A stretch of 64,000 nucleotides of DNA from Euclidia mi (taxonomy: Eukaryota; Arthropoda; Insecta; Lepidoptera; Erebidae), in contig OX123209.2 of the NCBI GenBank assembly GCA_944739405.2, forward strand, positions 7,695,217 through 7,759,216, read 5' to 3'. Within the stretch, counting starts at the first letter, position 1, and every line of letters begins with the position of its first letter. The notes under the pieces were generated by a model, which ran no database searches, was not told where the DNA came from, and worked only from the letters and a program-made list of their open reading frames with translations. Made by a program: the position numbers and the translations under genes. Shown here in pieces: positions 11,139 through 23,231 of this stretch.

Positions 11139-12434
11139 ATGGTGAGTTTTGATGTTGAGTCACTATTCACCAATGTTCCTATTCAAGATTGCCTTGACGT
11201 CGTAGAGAGGAAATTAAGGGAAAACGGTCTATCTAACGAATACATCGTTCTACTCAGGAATTGCTTGGATGGAAACTACTTCCTATATCGTGGACAACAT
11301 TACCTCCAGATCGATGGAGTGGCTATGGGTAGCCCTATAGCACCGGTAATGGCCAACATCTGGATGGAGCACTTTGAGGAATCCATAGACATGCAGGCGT
11401 CAAATGTGAAACTATGGAAAAGGCATGTCGACGATATCTTCTGCATCATGAAGGGCATCAAGCAGGACGTAGAACAAATCGCACACAAATTGAACTCCAT
11501 ACATCCGAACATCCGATTCACATTCGAGATGGAGGTAGGATCGTTAGCCTTTCTCGACGTTAAAGTGACAGTGAGAGATAATGGTACCCTTGGACACACT
11601 GTGTATAGGAAACCGACACACACCGACAGGTATCTCAACGCGAACTCGCACCACCATCCGCGGCACTTGGATTCGGTTGTGTCCTCGTTAGTGAACAGAG
11701 CGTATGACTTATGTGACCCCGAACAATTAAATAGTGAGCTGTCACATGTTCGGGAGGTACTTAGGCGCAACGGTAACAAGAAAAACTTACTCTGTTGGAA
11801 GAGGAACGAGCGTAAACCTGAAGTAAGCAGAGTGCCCGCTTACATGCCGTATCTAAAGGGAGTGACGGACAAAGTTGGAACAGTACTCAGGAAATACTCC
11901 ATCAAGACTGTATACAGTCCGCTCTCTAAGATAGCACACAATCTGCGTACACCAAAGGATGTCATTCCTCTCCAAACACCTGGCGTCTACAAAGTCGATT
12001 GCAGCTGTGGTAGTTCATATATCGGGCAGACTAAGCGTACAATCGCTGAAAGGGTAAAGGAACATATCGCAGCTGTAAAAAACCGACATATTAACAAGTC
12101 GGCGATAGCTGAGCATTTGTTGGAGTCTGGACCAAACCACTGGATAGAACTGCATCAACCACAAGTCTTATCCACCGATCGTCACTATTACTCCAGGATA
12201 GTACGTGAAGCGGTAGAAATCAAGAAACATAACAATTTCAACCGGGAGGATGGATATAGATTATCGGCCACTTGGAATCCAGTCATCAGCAAGTGTAAAC
12301 ACCGCCGCAGTGATAAAACTCAACAGTGTGTAGACGTCATTAGTGTAGTGTGTCGGAGTACCGACATTGCGAACTTAAATAAAGACCAAGTGAGGGTAGG
12401 TGCCGAAACTCGCACTTCCACAAGACGTCCCTGA
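11139..12434 (+). CDS. Penelope-like RT plus GIY-YIG endonuclease, 5'-truncated
   Basis: Single open frame with the palm of a Penelope-like reverse transcriptase: MVSFDVESLFTNVPIQ (motif A), MGSPIAPVMANIWMEHFE and RHVDDIFCIM (the catalytic DD). It continues through SLAFLDVKVTVRDNG into a GIY-YIG nuclease, GVYKVDCSCGSSYIGQTKRT. Full-length members are about 700-900 residues, so roughly the N-terminal third is missing. The frame is open upstream to 10773 only because it reads antisense through the opposite arm; element sequence starts near 11139. The last residues (VGAETRTSTRRP) abut the tail. An intact RT/EN core is unusual in this otherwise broken window. Confidence 0.85.
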   Translation: MVSFDVESLFTNVPIQDCLDVVERKLRENGLSNEYIVLLRNCLDGNYFLYRGQHYLQIDGVAMGSPIAPVMANIWMEHFEESIDMQASNVKLWKRHVDDIFCIMKGIKQDVEQIAHKLNSIHPNIRFTFEMEVGSLAFLDVKVTVRDNGTLGHTVYRKPTHTDRYLNANSHHHPRHLDSVVSSLVNRAYDLCDPEQLNSELSHVREVLRRNGNKKNLLCWKRNERKPEVSRVPAYMPYLKGVTDKVGTVLRKYSIKTVYSPLSKIAHNLRTPKDVIPLQTPGVYKVDCSCGSSYIGQTKRTIAERVKEHIAAVKNRHINKSAIAEHLLESGPNHWIELHQPQVLSTDRHYYSRIVREAVEIKKHNNFNREDGYRLSATWNPVISKCKHRRSDKTQQCVDVISVVCRSTDIANLNKDQVRVGAETRTSTRRP

Positions 12435-12556
12435 GCTCTCATCATTCTCTCCGCGAGCATGCTCGGTGCAAGACGAGCGAAACGTCGGTAACAAATAGGT
12501 ATTTATACCTTAAATAAGTTATAGTTAACGCGATTAAGACCCGCTAAATAGTTTTC

Positions 12557-14150
12557 TATAATGTATACAAATCGCGAAAGTTTAAAATTCACTCAGGTTG
12601 TATAGTTAATATGGTGGTGAGTTTATATCAATAGTTTTATTTGACTTTATATTTAAGGGCATTTTCTAAATAATGTTAATATTTATTTTAAACTGTTAAC
12701 ATGTGGTGCTAATGTAATTCTTATTTATTCATACAGAATTAATAATTGTTTATCTATAAATTGTTTATCTATAAATAAATTTAAACTGACCAATCACAAC
12801 TGACTTAGAAATAAAGCATGAGTAGTCCATACATTTACTTTTATTTGCCAAGAATAAATACTGCTTAATGGGAAAAGAGATAATATGGATTTTCACATCA
12901 TGCTCTTTAAACCCACTTACCATTATCCTAATAATCATATTCCTATCTTTCTTGTATCCCACAAGAGCTAAGCAATAAGGTTGGCACTAAATTTTATTGC
13001 TTTATCACTGGTTGTCATCTTGAATATAGATGCAACTAAGTTAGCAAATGAACTCACAACTAAAATAAATTGTATTTTCCGAGTATAACACTAAGGCTTG
13101 TTATTTATAAAAGATTAGTAGTCACCTGCCTTAAGACTTTCAACCTTAAATGCTTAGAAATGGACTTTTATAAAACTAAATCTACTGTCCTGATCTCATG
13201 TTTCTAGCTTCAGTAGTTTGGGTTAAGCAAGGACTTATCATGGTCGGAACAAATCATTCTATACAGGTATAAAATTAAACGACAAATATCATATTAAGAT
13301 ATGTTGGATTCCCTTGTCTTATTAAATAACCTTAACTTGAGTTGCAAGTTGACAGTAACAATTTCAACATAATGAAATCATGTAGGCACCTACAGAGTCC
13401 ACAAATATATAATAAAACCTATTTTGTAACTTTACAAATATTAGCTTTAAAAATTTAATGAGTATCACAAATTTATTTTTATATCTACCTTCTGAATATA
13501 TATCTGTACTAATATAATTAAACTGAAGTTTGTTTTGTTGAATGCACTTATCTGTGAAACTACTGGTTTTATGCAAATAATTATTTTTTATCAAGAGAGG
13601 CTTCATATAATCGCGTCGTGAGCACAAGCCGTAAGTAATGCAGTTACTTAGCCTTATGTAATGTGTAACCAAGGGCTATCAATAATGTTTTGATTCCTTT
13701 AATGTTTTACTATTGAGATAACCTATTGACTACCAATTGAATTCATATTCAGCACATCAATTAGCTTATTTAAACTGAAAGCAAATCAGGTAATTTATAC
13801 AGTGGATCTATATCAGAGCTTAAACTTGAAAAGGGCAGTTATACCGTTCTTTACTAATAATTACATTAGTAGAACTACACAACAACAAAGCTATTTTCTC
13901 TTTCTTGTGTAGATAAGTAAGTTTTACAGAAAGTTTCCGACATGGCCTAACGATTAATAAACAGACATGAGATAAGAGCCCCAGCCGTAGGCATAACATG
14001 ACTATAAGCACAGTAGCACTGCTATATACCAAACGTGGATAAACAACAGTTACCTATAAGTTATATTTGGGGTGTAACGTTCGTAATTTTGACTGTATAA
14101 TGTTTATCTGGTAACGGTCCTTACGGGGATAGTAGGTAATCGTGTAGGCA
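12557..14150. other. AT-rich non-coding stretch
   Basis: No coding region recognised. A 19-bp string TCCGACATGGCCTAACGAT at 13936-13954 recurs exactly at 29803-29821, so part of this stretch derives from the same repeat family. Confidence 0.4.
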
Positions 14151-14640
14151 CCATAATTTATAAAATTTGGATGTTTCTCAAAAACGAATTAAATCAGCTC
14201 TAGATAAATACCTGTGGTCAGTGCATCAACAACCCGCATCTGCAACCTCTGGTAGCACTCAGAGCAGAACAGCGTTCACGCCAGAGCACACCCAGGTCCG
14301 TGCACCCCGTCGTAGTCGCTCTGTCGCTCTCGCTCGCACGTGGCCTCACGTAAAGTGTAGATGTGCTCGCCATAACTCCGACACACCGTGTGGTCTCCCG
14401 ATCAGGGTTGACTAGCGCCAAACACGGCTTCCAAGCGCTTGTCGCATCAGTCTTCAGGTCATCATTGGTAATGGCGGCCAAGCCAAGAGACCCATCACTC
14501 TCGCACCAACCGTAGATCCCGAAGTCTCTTAGGGGGCGTTTTACCCAACCGCTGCTGTCGGCGATACGCCAGGGTTATCGTGTCCAGACTCCATTATAAT
14601 ATAAACACTCACGTAATATTACTCGGTTTATTTTCAGACG
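14151..14640. other. GC-rich island of unknown origin
   Basis: From about 14215 to 14590 the base composition rises sharply above its AT-rich surroundings. Short open frames exist on both strands, but none resembles a known family. It could be a SINE-like or gene-derived fragment; I cannot assign it. Confidence 0.35.
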
Positions 14641-15349
14641 ATTTCACGGAGTACTTTTTAGGACGATTTCTAGCACAGAATTGAATTAAAATGTGAGCTA
14701 CAGTCCTTTTTATAAACTAACCGTCATTACACTTAATGTTTAACAACTGCCACTTCCTTTTCAACATATAATTGAAATTACTGTAAAATATAAATAAAAA
14801 ATCAACATTAATATTGTAATGAACTTTGCACAAATCCAAATGATTTATTTTACACGAATTACAAATTTATTTAATAACCAAACGCTGCTTTACAACAGTC
14901 GTCAATACAGTGTCTAATATTCTAAAGTAGTGAAGTTCTCAGCTCTGTGTTCACAAATAGTTATTTAAATATCAATCTTAAATATTATTAACATTTTCGT
15001 AACAATATAATCATTATAAATTAATTTGCGCCCATATGTACGTACCTGCATGGGCTATAAGTAATTTATAACATTAAAGATACTTTTTCGGGACAACTGG
15101 TTTGTTTAATTTTGATCATTAATTATTTGTGGTGAAAATATGTTACCTACGTAATTGTTTTTAAACAGAAAATACTTAAAGAGTAATTTGAATTTGAAAA
15201 AAATGTGTTATGATTTACATGTGAACGTGGTTTGCTATAACAAGATGAGTAAGTACGTAATGAATAAAAATATTTTATTACCTCTTTAAAAACAAAGGAG
15301 ATGTACCATTTGGCCATACATTATGGGCCTGGCAAGAACAAACACGAAA
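14641..15349. other. AT-rich non-coding stretch
   Basis: Nothing recognisable on either strand. Confidence 0.4.
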
Positions 15350-15614
15350 CCATTTTATTTAACACTTTATTGTACACTAAGTTGGACATTAAAAAATGAT
15401 CATTTTACAAACATAGTACAATGGGCGGCCTTATCGCTAACAGCGATTTCTACCAGGCAACCTTTGGATGGATATTATTGGTAGGAAAGAAATGGTAGTT
15501 GTCAGTGTACCAGTAAATTATGATTTACTTTAAATATATATGTAGTATATATATAGTACAATAATATACCTACTCATACATAAATAACTATACACACACA
15601 CACACACATATATA

Positions 15615-15646
<32 letters not shown>

Positions 15647-15697
15647 CACATACATAAATAATATTTAATACATACTTATACTTTTATATAAGGAATT
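15350..15697 (-). repeat. LINE-B 3' untranslated region and microsatellite
   Basis: Downstream (minus strand) of the LINE-B stop codon. Two AATAAA-type polyadenylation signals on the minus strand lie near 15355 and 15370. The block GGGCGGCCTTATCGCTAACA at about 15423 looks like a conserved LINE 3' UTR. A palindromic microsatellite of CA, AT, GT and TA runs (15591-15652) lies between stop and UTR. Confidence 0.55.
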
Positions 15698-18609
15698 TTA
15701 TAATGATAGATAGTGATCCTTGACTAGAGATTTGAACCTTGTTACCGTCTGAGCCTGCCTTATGTGAAACGGTAATGCATTCCATAGCCGAACAGCAGTC
15801 ACAGAAAAAGATTTATCATAAAAATCTGTTGAATGTACTGGCATCTTCAGTTTCAAATTTTCTGATGACCTTAAATAACGGTTGTGCGTATCATGAAGGA
15901 ATTCGAATCGTCCTTTAAGATAGGAGGGAGTTGAAGGGTTAAACAGTATATTGTACAGCAAAGAAAGAATGTGAGCATTCCGGCGATATCGTATTGGTAA
16001 CCACTTGTGTTCGAAATTGTGAGACATGATCGTATTTGCGTAATCCAAATATGAATCGTATACAGAGATTTTGAAGGCGCTCAAGTTTTTCAAGCTGGTT
16101 TTCGGCAAGATCTGGATAGCTGACATCTGCGTAATCAATAATGGGTAATAGAAGAGAGTTTGCAAGTGCAATTTTGGTGGCAGTAGGAAGAAAATTCCTA
16201 AGTCTTCTTAGTGAACCTGCCGATGCAAACACCTTACGACTCACTTCTTGGATCTGCGAGCGCCAGGAGAGGGTTGAATCGATAGTTAGGCCCAGATTCT
16301 TTACTTAATCCTGTATAGGAATAACTATGCCATTAAAAATAATGTCAGGAAGTTGTGACCAGTCGATTTTCGCTATCATTCTCGAACTACCAACAACAAT
16401 AAGCGGGGTTTTCGAGGGATTCACTTTAAGTCCATAGGATTTACTCCAGCTGCTAATCTGTGCAAGATCATTGTTGATGGTATCTATAGAATCTGATAAC
16501 TGTGCGAATGGCGACTGCGTATAGATCTGGAGATCATCTGCATAAAGGTGATAGGAAGAGCGAAGATTGTTAGATATAGAATTTATAAACATTGCGAAGA
16601 GTAAAGGAGATAACACGCCACCCTGGGGCACACCAACAGTAGTGTTACACCAAGACGAAAGTGAATTTTCAATGCGTATACGTTGTCGGCGGCCACACAG
16701 GTAACTACGAAACCAATCAATCACAGTAGGAGATATGTTAAGAGAGCAAAGACGGCTAAGTAGAACGTCATGATCCACTGTATTGAAGGCGTTGCTAAAA
16801 TCTAGCAGAGCTAGGATTGTGAGCTGTTCGCCTTCCATACCAGCCCTTATGTCATCCGTAATATTGACAAGGGTTGTAGCGGTACTATGACCCGAACGGA
16901 AACCGGATTGGAAAGGATTAAGGAGGTTATTTTTAGATAGGAACGAGTTGATTTGACTGTGGAGGAGACGTTCGAGGACTTTGGATAGGAATGGTAAGAT
17001 GGAGATAGGACGATAGTCAGAAAAGGATGAAGGATGAGGGGTTTTCGGGATGGGAGTTATTAGGGCATCTTTCCACATTGATGGGAATTGACCACTGGAT
17101 AGTGAGTAATTAAGAATGTGGGTAATTATGGGCAGGTTTAAATCGAGGATTGGAAGGAGCATATTACGGCTGACACAGTCGCTACCAACTGCGTTGGAAG
17201 TGATTGACATTATGTTCTTCTTAACATCACTATCGGTGAAATGATTAAAGACAAATGATGAATAACTAGGGGTTGGCAAGGATGAAAGATAATTTATAGT
17301 GCTTTCTTTAGTAGTCCTATCAATATTGGACAAGGCAGAGAAATGTTGATTAAGCATATCAAAATTGAAGTCATTAGGAATAGTGTGTTGACGTGGTTTG
17401 CCGACCCCCATTGTTTTAAGAAATTTCCAGACCTTCGCTGGATCTCCGTTATTCACAGAATTATGGATATGTTGGCGTTGTGCGTCCCTACACACCCTAT
17501 TGCAGTGATTCCTGATCGCAACATATTTTTGAAGATTCTGTTCATCAGGCCTAATTTTGTATTTAAATTTTGCTGCAGCTTTTTTGTGTATGAGCTGTTT
17601 GATGCTATCAGTGAGCCAGGGTGAGGGAGGGTGTTTTATTTTTATAGGGCGAATTGGTGCATGCTTATCATATAGATCTGTGATATTAGATGTAAAGATG
17701 CTGACCTTTTCATCAACAGATTCAACATTGAAAAGTGGAGTCCAGTCAATATCACTGACATCTTTACAAAGAGCATCGGTGTTCATGCCACCAAAATTAC
17801 GCTGCATTTTAGGTGGACGGATTTTGTAAGATATGTAGATCAAATCATGGTAAGAAAACATGTCTGCTGGATATTGCCCGTGCATGGTGACATATTCCTT
17901 AGAAGAAACCATGATTATATCAAGGAGAGAAGGTGTAGAGTTAGGGCAGTGATGAGTTGCGCTTAAGGGTAGTATAGACAAGTTACAGGCTATAGAAGTA
18001 GAAAGAAGGGAAGAAGAGCGAGAATCATTTTTTAGCAGACAAGTATTAAAATCACCCATTATGATAACATGACTGTAAGAAGGCACAAGATTAACCAATA
18101 CGGTTTCAAAAGTCGAAAAATAATCAATACGTAGGGAAGGACAGTAGAAAACGCCGAGAAGGACTTTAGTGTGGTTTAGTGCAACTTCCAGAAATAAATG
18201 CTCACCGGCATTTGGTGGCGGTGGTTGTGCAGACATACTTACAATTGTGTATGGGATATGTGAGCGAAGATATATGGCAACACCCCCACCGCCCCCGACC
18301 GCTCGATCATTTCTGATAAGTTGAAAACCAGGTAGGGAGTATAATGAAGAAGGCAGACAGGGCTTAAGCCATGACTCAGAAACAAGGATAGCATGAAGGT
18401 TCTTACAGTCTAGATTGGCCAGCATATCAGGGAAATGTGCCGGAATGCTTTGGGCATTGATATGAACGGCATTGAAATTTTTAGGTGCATCAGAAAATTG
18501 TGAATGAAGACTGTCGGCAAGTGACGGTATACTGGTGAAGCTGTCATCTATACTACAAATTGAGTAGAAGCTTTCATCATCACTAATGCTATCAATATCA
18601 ATGGCTGCA
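15698..18609 (-). pseudogene. LINE-B ORF2: AP endonuclease and reverse transcriptase
   Basis: Non-LTR retrotransposon polyprotein. The endonuclease has NAVHINAQSIPAHF, LVSESWLKP and VIIMGDFNTCLL. The RT has ITPIPKTPHPSSFSDYRPIS, LALLDFSNAFNTVDHD, VGVPQGGVLSPLLFAMFIN and HLYADDLQIY, so the catalytic centre is intact. The first in-frame ATG (18425) lies inside the endonuclease; the frame is open to 18609, where upstream catalytic residues sit just after a TTTGCAG. A nonsense codon at 16305-16307 and a frameshift near 16000-16150 break the C-terminal region, which ends with KSFSVTAVRLWNALPFHIRQ. It resembles CR1/Jockey-superfamily LINEs. Confidence 0.88.
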
Positions 18610-19238
18610 AATATACTTAATTAATATAATAATATTATCTAAAATATAAATATATATAATCAGAAGATAAACAAATAAAATACCTATTTTATATATACTA
18701 CTAAAAACTGAATATTAATTCAAAACTACCAATAATACACCACCTGCCAGTAGTGCCAAGAATAGAAAACGAAGACGTTCATGACATACATATTATGTTA
18801 CCAAAAACAAAAAAAAAACAGAATTCGAATTGGTCCGGGAAGTAACAAGAACATTGCACGAGTTTATTAATAAAAGCTAGTATGAAATACAATTATATAG
18901 ATGGAAATAAGAAACAAAGATAAAGAAAATAAGAATAAAAGGAAGTATATGTAAACAGTCTAAAAAGCCCTGTACCCATACACGTTACAATTTGACAGAC
19001 ATTAGATGACAGATGACGGATATGACAGCTGACGGCTGACAGACAGCTAAAGAGAAACAAGATAATATGTCAGACACCCTCAGTAAATACTCATTTAATT
19101 ATAAATTTATTACGATAGAGAGAAAAAGGAAATATATTAGTAAAGTGGAGCATAAAGTGGGTACAAAGCAAGAAAGAATATAAAGATAGATACTTATTAC
19201 TTACTACCCGGACCAGAAATCGACCAAAACAAAGAAAG
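18610..19238 (-). other. LINE-B spacer between ORF1 and ORF2
   Basis: About 630 bp with no open frame. This is long for a LINE inter-ORF spacer. On the minus strand its end next to ORF2 reads TATATTTGCAG, which looks like a 3' splice site, so part of it could be intron-like or an unrecognised insertion. Confidence 0.4.
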
Positions 19239-19949
19239 TTACTTCTTTTGGGCTATAGTCCGTTCGGATTTTGCGGCTGGCTTCGCTGGTGTGGGTTGCT
19301 TCTCCACGTCCTTTTGCTCAATTTTGTGCAGCTCCGTGAGGTTGACCACTCGATGACGGGAACCATCAGGCGCAAGAACATGGATAATGCCCTCCCTAGT
19401 CCAGCATTGAGTTATTCCAAACTTATGACGAGCGGCCATGAAAGCTTCGTGTCGCTGTTTGGTTAAGAATTCCGAAACCGTAATACTAGTGCCTTTGAAT
19501 TTGGTTTTACTGAACCATACACTGTCCCGTACCAAGGAGTTGTTGAATTTCACAGCGATGGGCCTGGCCTTGCTACTTGATGTGCGACCCATTCTGTGAC
19601 AGCGTCGAATATCAGCTGTAGTAATGTCCGATTTGAGGTGCTCCTTTATAACATTTACTACTACTTTGGCTGTATCCTCTTTGCCATCCTCTGTCACACC
19701 ATGCAGCAGCAACATTTTTCTTCGAGTCCTCATCTCCATGGAATCCAGCGTATGAGAAAGGAGCTCTATTTGCTGTTGGAAACCTTTCAGTGCATCCATT
19801 ACAAAGGCCTTGAAGGAGGTGTATTCGGAGGCCAAGCCGGGCATGGATGGAGTACCTTGGGATCTGGGCAACTCAGCTTCGAAATCAGCCATTCGCTTAA
19901 GAAACATTTCCTTTAAGCTGTTGATAGACTCTTGCAGTGGTTGTGTCAT
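19239..19949 (-). CDS. LINE-B ORF1 protein (RNA-binding)
   Basis: Intact 236-residue ORF1. The N-terminal part is helical with a heptad-like pattern (SINSLKEMFLKRMADFEAEL, then IELLSHTLDSMEMRTRRKM), as expected for trimerisation. The middle carries an RRM-like and C-terminal nucleic-acid-binding region: ADIRRCHRMGR, ARPIAVKF and HKFGITQCWTREGIIHVL, similar to L1-type (Transposase_22) ORF1 proteins. The C-terminus is basic. It sits upstream of ORF2 on the same strand, as in a complete LINE. Its job would be to bind element RNA and chaperone target-primed reverse transcription. Confidence 0.75.
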   Translation of the reverse strand: MTQPLQESINSLKEMFLKRMADFEAELPRSQGTPSMPGLASEYTSFKAFVMDALKGFQQQIELLSHTLDSMEMRTRRKMLLLHGVTEDGKEDTAKVVVNVIKEHLKSDITTADIRRCHRMGRTSSSKARPIAVKFNNSLVRDSVWFSKTKFKGTSITVSEFLTKQRHEAFMAARHKFGITQCWTREGIIHVLAPDGSRHRVVNLTELHKIEQKDVEKQPTPAKPAAKSERTIAQKK

Positions 19950-20739
19950 AGTGCAGTGAAGTAAGTGATATGTATGTAGGATAGAGAAAACACTTTACTG
20001 GCAGGTACTGCTTGTTATTATTGAAGTATTTTCATAAAAATCTATTAAAAATATAAACTTGAACTATTTATTTTAAATTTTATAAGTGGAGCTAAAAATT
20101 TTAGGTGTTAATGCTACAACTACCCACGTGGTTTTTAACCATGTGTGTTTTGAAGATAAATGACTACTCTATTACCCAATATAATCTTTTTTAAACCAAC
20201 ACTTGGTGGAAATAAGATACGAGATATTTGAAATGGAAATAATTCCACAACTAAAAATACCTGAAAATTGAATTTTAACATAAATATAATACCTAGATGT
20301 AAATAAAGGAATGTCTTTGTGTCATATAGAACAAAATCTACATAAAAAGGGCAATAATAGTGAATAATCATCTGTGTACTAGGGAACCTCCAACTATACT
20401 CGTCCAAAAAAACTAACCACAAACCCGTTGCATATCCTTTGCATGGGTAGAAGGTAGTGATCATTATTATTGAAGGAGATATACCAAGGACGGCCTGTAG
20501 CGGCCAGAAAGTTGTGAATCGTTAAAATTAAACATATATTTTTTTTAATTTAGTCATATTTTTTGTTTCTTGATCAAACTTCGGTGAAAGATTTTGGTTT
20601 TTAAAGATTATTATTTTGAATACTAGCGGATGAATGTCTTATGTTGCCAGCATTAAACATAAAATGAAGTATGGTAGGCAGAAATTGTTTTTAAGGAAAT
20701 AATATATTTATTATTATATTAGAAAACAATATCTTTTAT
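19950..20739. other. Non-coding stretch, LINE-B 5' UTR then AT-rich DNA
   Basis: The first 100 bp probably belong to the LINE-B 5' UTR; its end cannot be placed. The rest shows no recognisable gene. Confidence 0.4.
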
Positions 20740-20752
20740 TTACTTTATAAAT

Positions 20753-21129
20753 CATCATCATTCTCTTAGCGTTATCCCAGTTTCAATCTGGGGTCCGCTT
20801 CCTAGTCTAACCGGATTTGACTGAATATTTGCTTTTCCACAGAGGGACTGCCTGTCTGACCTCCGCAACCCGAAGGGATAGCGATATACCATGGTTTAGA
20901 CTAGTGTCAGTTTATTTAGAAGGTACTGACGCCCTGTAACGACTGTCAAAGATCTTCATGACAACCGGGACCGACGGCTTAACGTGCTCTCCGAGGCACG
21001 GGACAAGCGATAATTAACAATTCAATACGCACATAACTCCGAAAAGTCATTAGTGCGCGCCGTGGATTCGAACCTGATACCCTCTGCATGGCAGTCTGTT
21101 GGTATCTCCACTAGGCTATTGCTGCCTAC
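20753..21129 (-). mobile_element. SINE-A copy 1, tRNA-derived
   Basis: Flanked by the 13-bp direct repeat TTACTTTATAAAT (20740-20752 and 21130-21142). On the minus strand it starts GGCAGCAATAGCCTAGTGGA (A-box region) and has GGTTCGAATCC (B box), a tRNA-like head with Pol III promoter. It ends in a TGATGATG tail. A near-identical copy lies at 61953-62336. Confidence 0.88.
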
Positions 21130-21142
21130 TTACTTTATAAAT

Positions 21143-21536
21143 ATATTTGTAAAAAGGATCAAGAAACATATAATTTATTGTATATTCCGTAATGATTTGG
21201 TAAAAATCATTTTGTTTTTTAATCGATAATATAAATACAAACCATTTGCAACACATTACAAAAAAAAAAAAATTTTTTTTATCTGTTATATCATTTTCGT
21301 GTGGCCAGGCCGGCGGCTCCTAAAGCTACTCAGATTAGCCTACCCTCCTGTTTAATTTGGTAATGCGAGAGGGATCCAAACGTAATACTAGCGTTATGGA
21401 CATGAATTTCTGCCGCTACTCAGACTAAATTTTGACTTGATGTAGGTATATTATGCTTGAAAATACGTTCGGTAAGGTCCATAAGGTAAACGAGCTGTGA
21501 TAAATATTATCTTATTCATGAACAAACTAACCCATG
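21143..21536. other. Non-coding stretch with A13/T8 run
   Basis: No gene seen. A homopolymer pair lies near 21260-21280, followed by a short GC-rich segment at 21300-21420 of unknown origin. Confidence 0.35.
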
Positions 21537-21800
21537 ACTGCCTCTTGGTCTCGCGGCATACATGTGCGCGTGAGATCTCGGTGGAATGTGCGCGTGAGAT
21601 CTCGGTGGAGGTGTCAAGTTCGATACCCGGTTCGTGCAGTGTTATTGGGTTTTTCCATTAGGAAATTCTCAGCAGCAACACGGAGTCTGAAACGTGCTTG
21701 GTACGGCAACAGGCTCGTCCCCTATTACGTGGTACAAAAAATAAGTACGCCCACGCCAAACACTCAGCCGTGTCATCCGTAACTGCTCCGTCGCAGCCGT
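21537..21800 (+). mobile_element. SINE-B diverged copy with internal duplication
   Basis: Matches the reverse complement of the SINE at 23232-23599 over the tRNA-like head (TGGTCTCGCGGCATA), a B-box-like GGTTCGTGCAGTG context, and the body TTATTGGGTTTTTC and AATTCTCAGCAGCA. The string GTGCGCGTGAGATCTCGGTGG occurs twice in tandem (about 21565-21613), a duplication missing from the other copy. Confidence 0.7.
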
Positions 21801-22269
21801 CACCACAACACCCAGGCGTCTCTTGCCGACTAATACGCTACAAGAACCGACGAAAGACGGTCCATCACGAGCCTTACTGCCACGATTGTGGCGTGCCCGG
21901 GCTTTATTGGTCACTGTTCGAACCTAACCTAACCTAAACCATTCAGTTCAGGCGCTTCGGCGACTGCTGCCGCAGCATTGTTGCCCTCCAACATTATCGT
22001 CATCATCATCCTAGCGTAATATATCCCGGTTGCAATCCAGAGCTGTTGCTCTGAACCCCGGCGACCATGAGCGCTCGCCTCGGTTATGTAAAAGCTATTT
22101 ATAGAAACTAATAATTATATTTTTTTTATTTTATGCAACTTATTCAGGGCAAAACAGGTTTATGACTAACAACTTGGCAAATTGAAATAATATATGGCAT
22201 ACAACAATAGTGTAAAGTTTAATTACAAAAAAATGTGTTTTAGGTACAAATTACATTTGCTAACAAAAT
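21801..22269. other. Mixed repeat debris
   Basis: Contains three CCTAA units near 21921 and, at about 22000-22085, a fragment with TCATCATCATCCTAGCG and CCCGGTTGCAATCCAGAG that resembles a SINE 3' part. No coding region recognised. Confidence 0.4.
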
Positions 22270-23231
22270 ACCTCTTACTGGCGCCGGAAAAACGAGGCGA
22301 TATAGAGAAAAGTTAAAACAAGAACGCCCGGTAGAATATAAAGCTCAATGTTAAAGAAATTAAGAGAGGATAAAATGCAAAAATACGAAAAATATCTGAA
22401 ATGACACCAGAAGAAGCAGAAGAACAACGTAAAAATCGTGGAGAAAAGAAAAACAAAGAAGCAATCAGCTGAAAAAGTTAAATGTAAAACAATCAGAAAT
22501 TAAAAGTGTGGATGACGTACCTTGTAAACCTTCAAAGGAGAGAAACGAAATAAAATTCCGCAAGAAATATAAGCAATTACTCAAGAAATGCCAAAATTTA
22601 GCATTGCACGTTAATAAAATGAATACACAAAAAGAAGCTTATAAAAAGCGATACCAGCGTCTTAAACAACGCACTAATAAAATGATAAATGATTTAGAAA
22701 ATCAATTAAATGAGCATAAATTCAGAGAAGAAGTACTTGAATTTACATTAAAAGGACATACAAAATGGCTAAAGCCCATAAAGAGAAAACCTTTTTAAGA
22801 AAAATGGTGGCAAACACAACAAACAAAAAATATGTGCGTAAAATAATGGGATTAAAAGGAAAAGAAAGAAAGAAAAGGGGGAAAAGAATAAGAGTTGAAA
22901 TCGAAGAAATAACAAAATTCTTTTTAAGAGATGACGTGAATAGGAATACAGCTAGGAAAAAAAATTAAAACGAGGAACAAGATACAAAAGCAGATAAGAT
23001 TTTTGACAGACACTCTTCGTAATCTTTACAAAAGCTACAGAAGTGAAGGTGGGCGCTATGGTTTTGCAACATTCTATAAACACAAACCTTTTTATGTTAT
23101 AACACTTTACTTGAATGCAAGAGATACATGTCTATGTGTAAGGCATAGTAACTTCGAATGCCAACACAAGTTATTGAAAAAACATAGATCACTCAAAGAT
23201 AGAGTGCAAGAAATTTTAAACCAAACTTCAT

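Larger units (their letters stand above)
9996..12556. mobile_element. Head-to-head Penelope pair, large palindrome
   Basis: Arms 9996-11098 and 11454-12556 are inverted copies around a 355-bp unique centre (11099-11453) that holds the RT core in the plus orientation. Both 3' tails point outward. Penelope-like elements are known for tandem and inverted partial copies, so this fits one insertion event or two linked ones. Confidence 0.8.

Noticed and set aside
13936..13954. 19-bp string shared with 29803-29821
   Set aside because: Exact but short; probably a shared repeat family, with no boundary to support an element.
15591..15652. CA/TG/TA palindromic microsatellite as a regulatory hairpin
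   Set aside because: Simple dinucleotide slippage explains it.
20135..20464. 109-residue minus-strand frame
   Set aside because: No motif, AT-rich, no neighbours; chance frame.
21050..21125. tRNA gene
   Set aside because: It has A- and B-box-like parts but is the head of a SINE with target duplications and a second copy at 61953-62336.
21921..21938. CCTAACCTAACCTAA, insect telomere-like repeat
   Set aside because: Only three units, inside repeat debris; such short runs are common in insect genomes and do not show a telomere.
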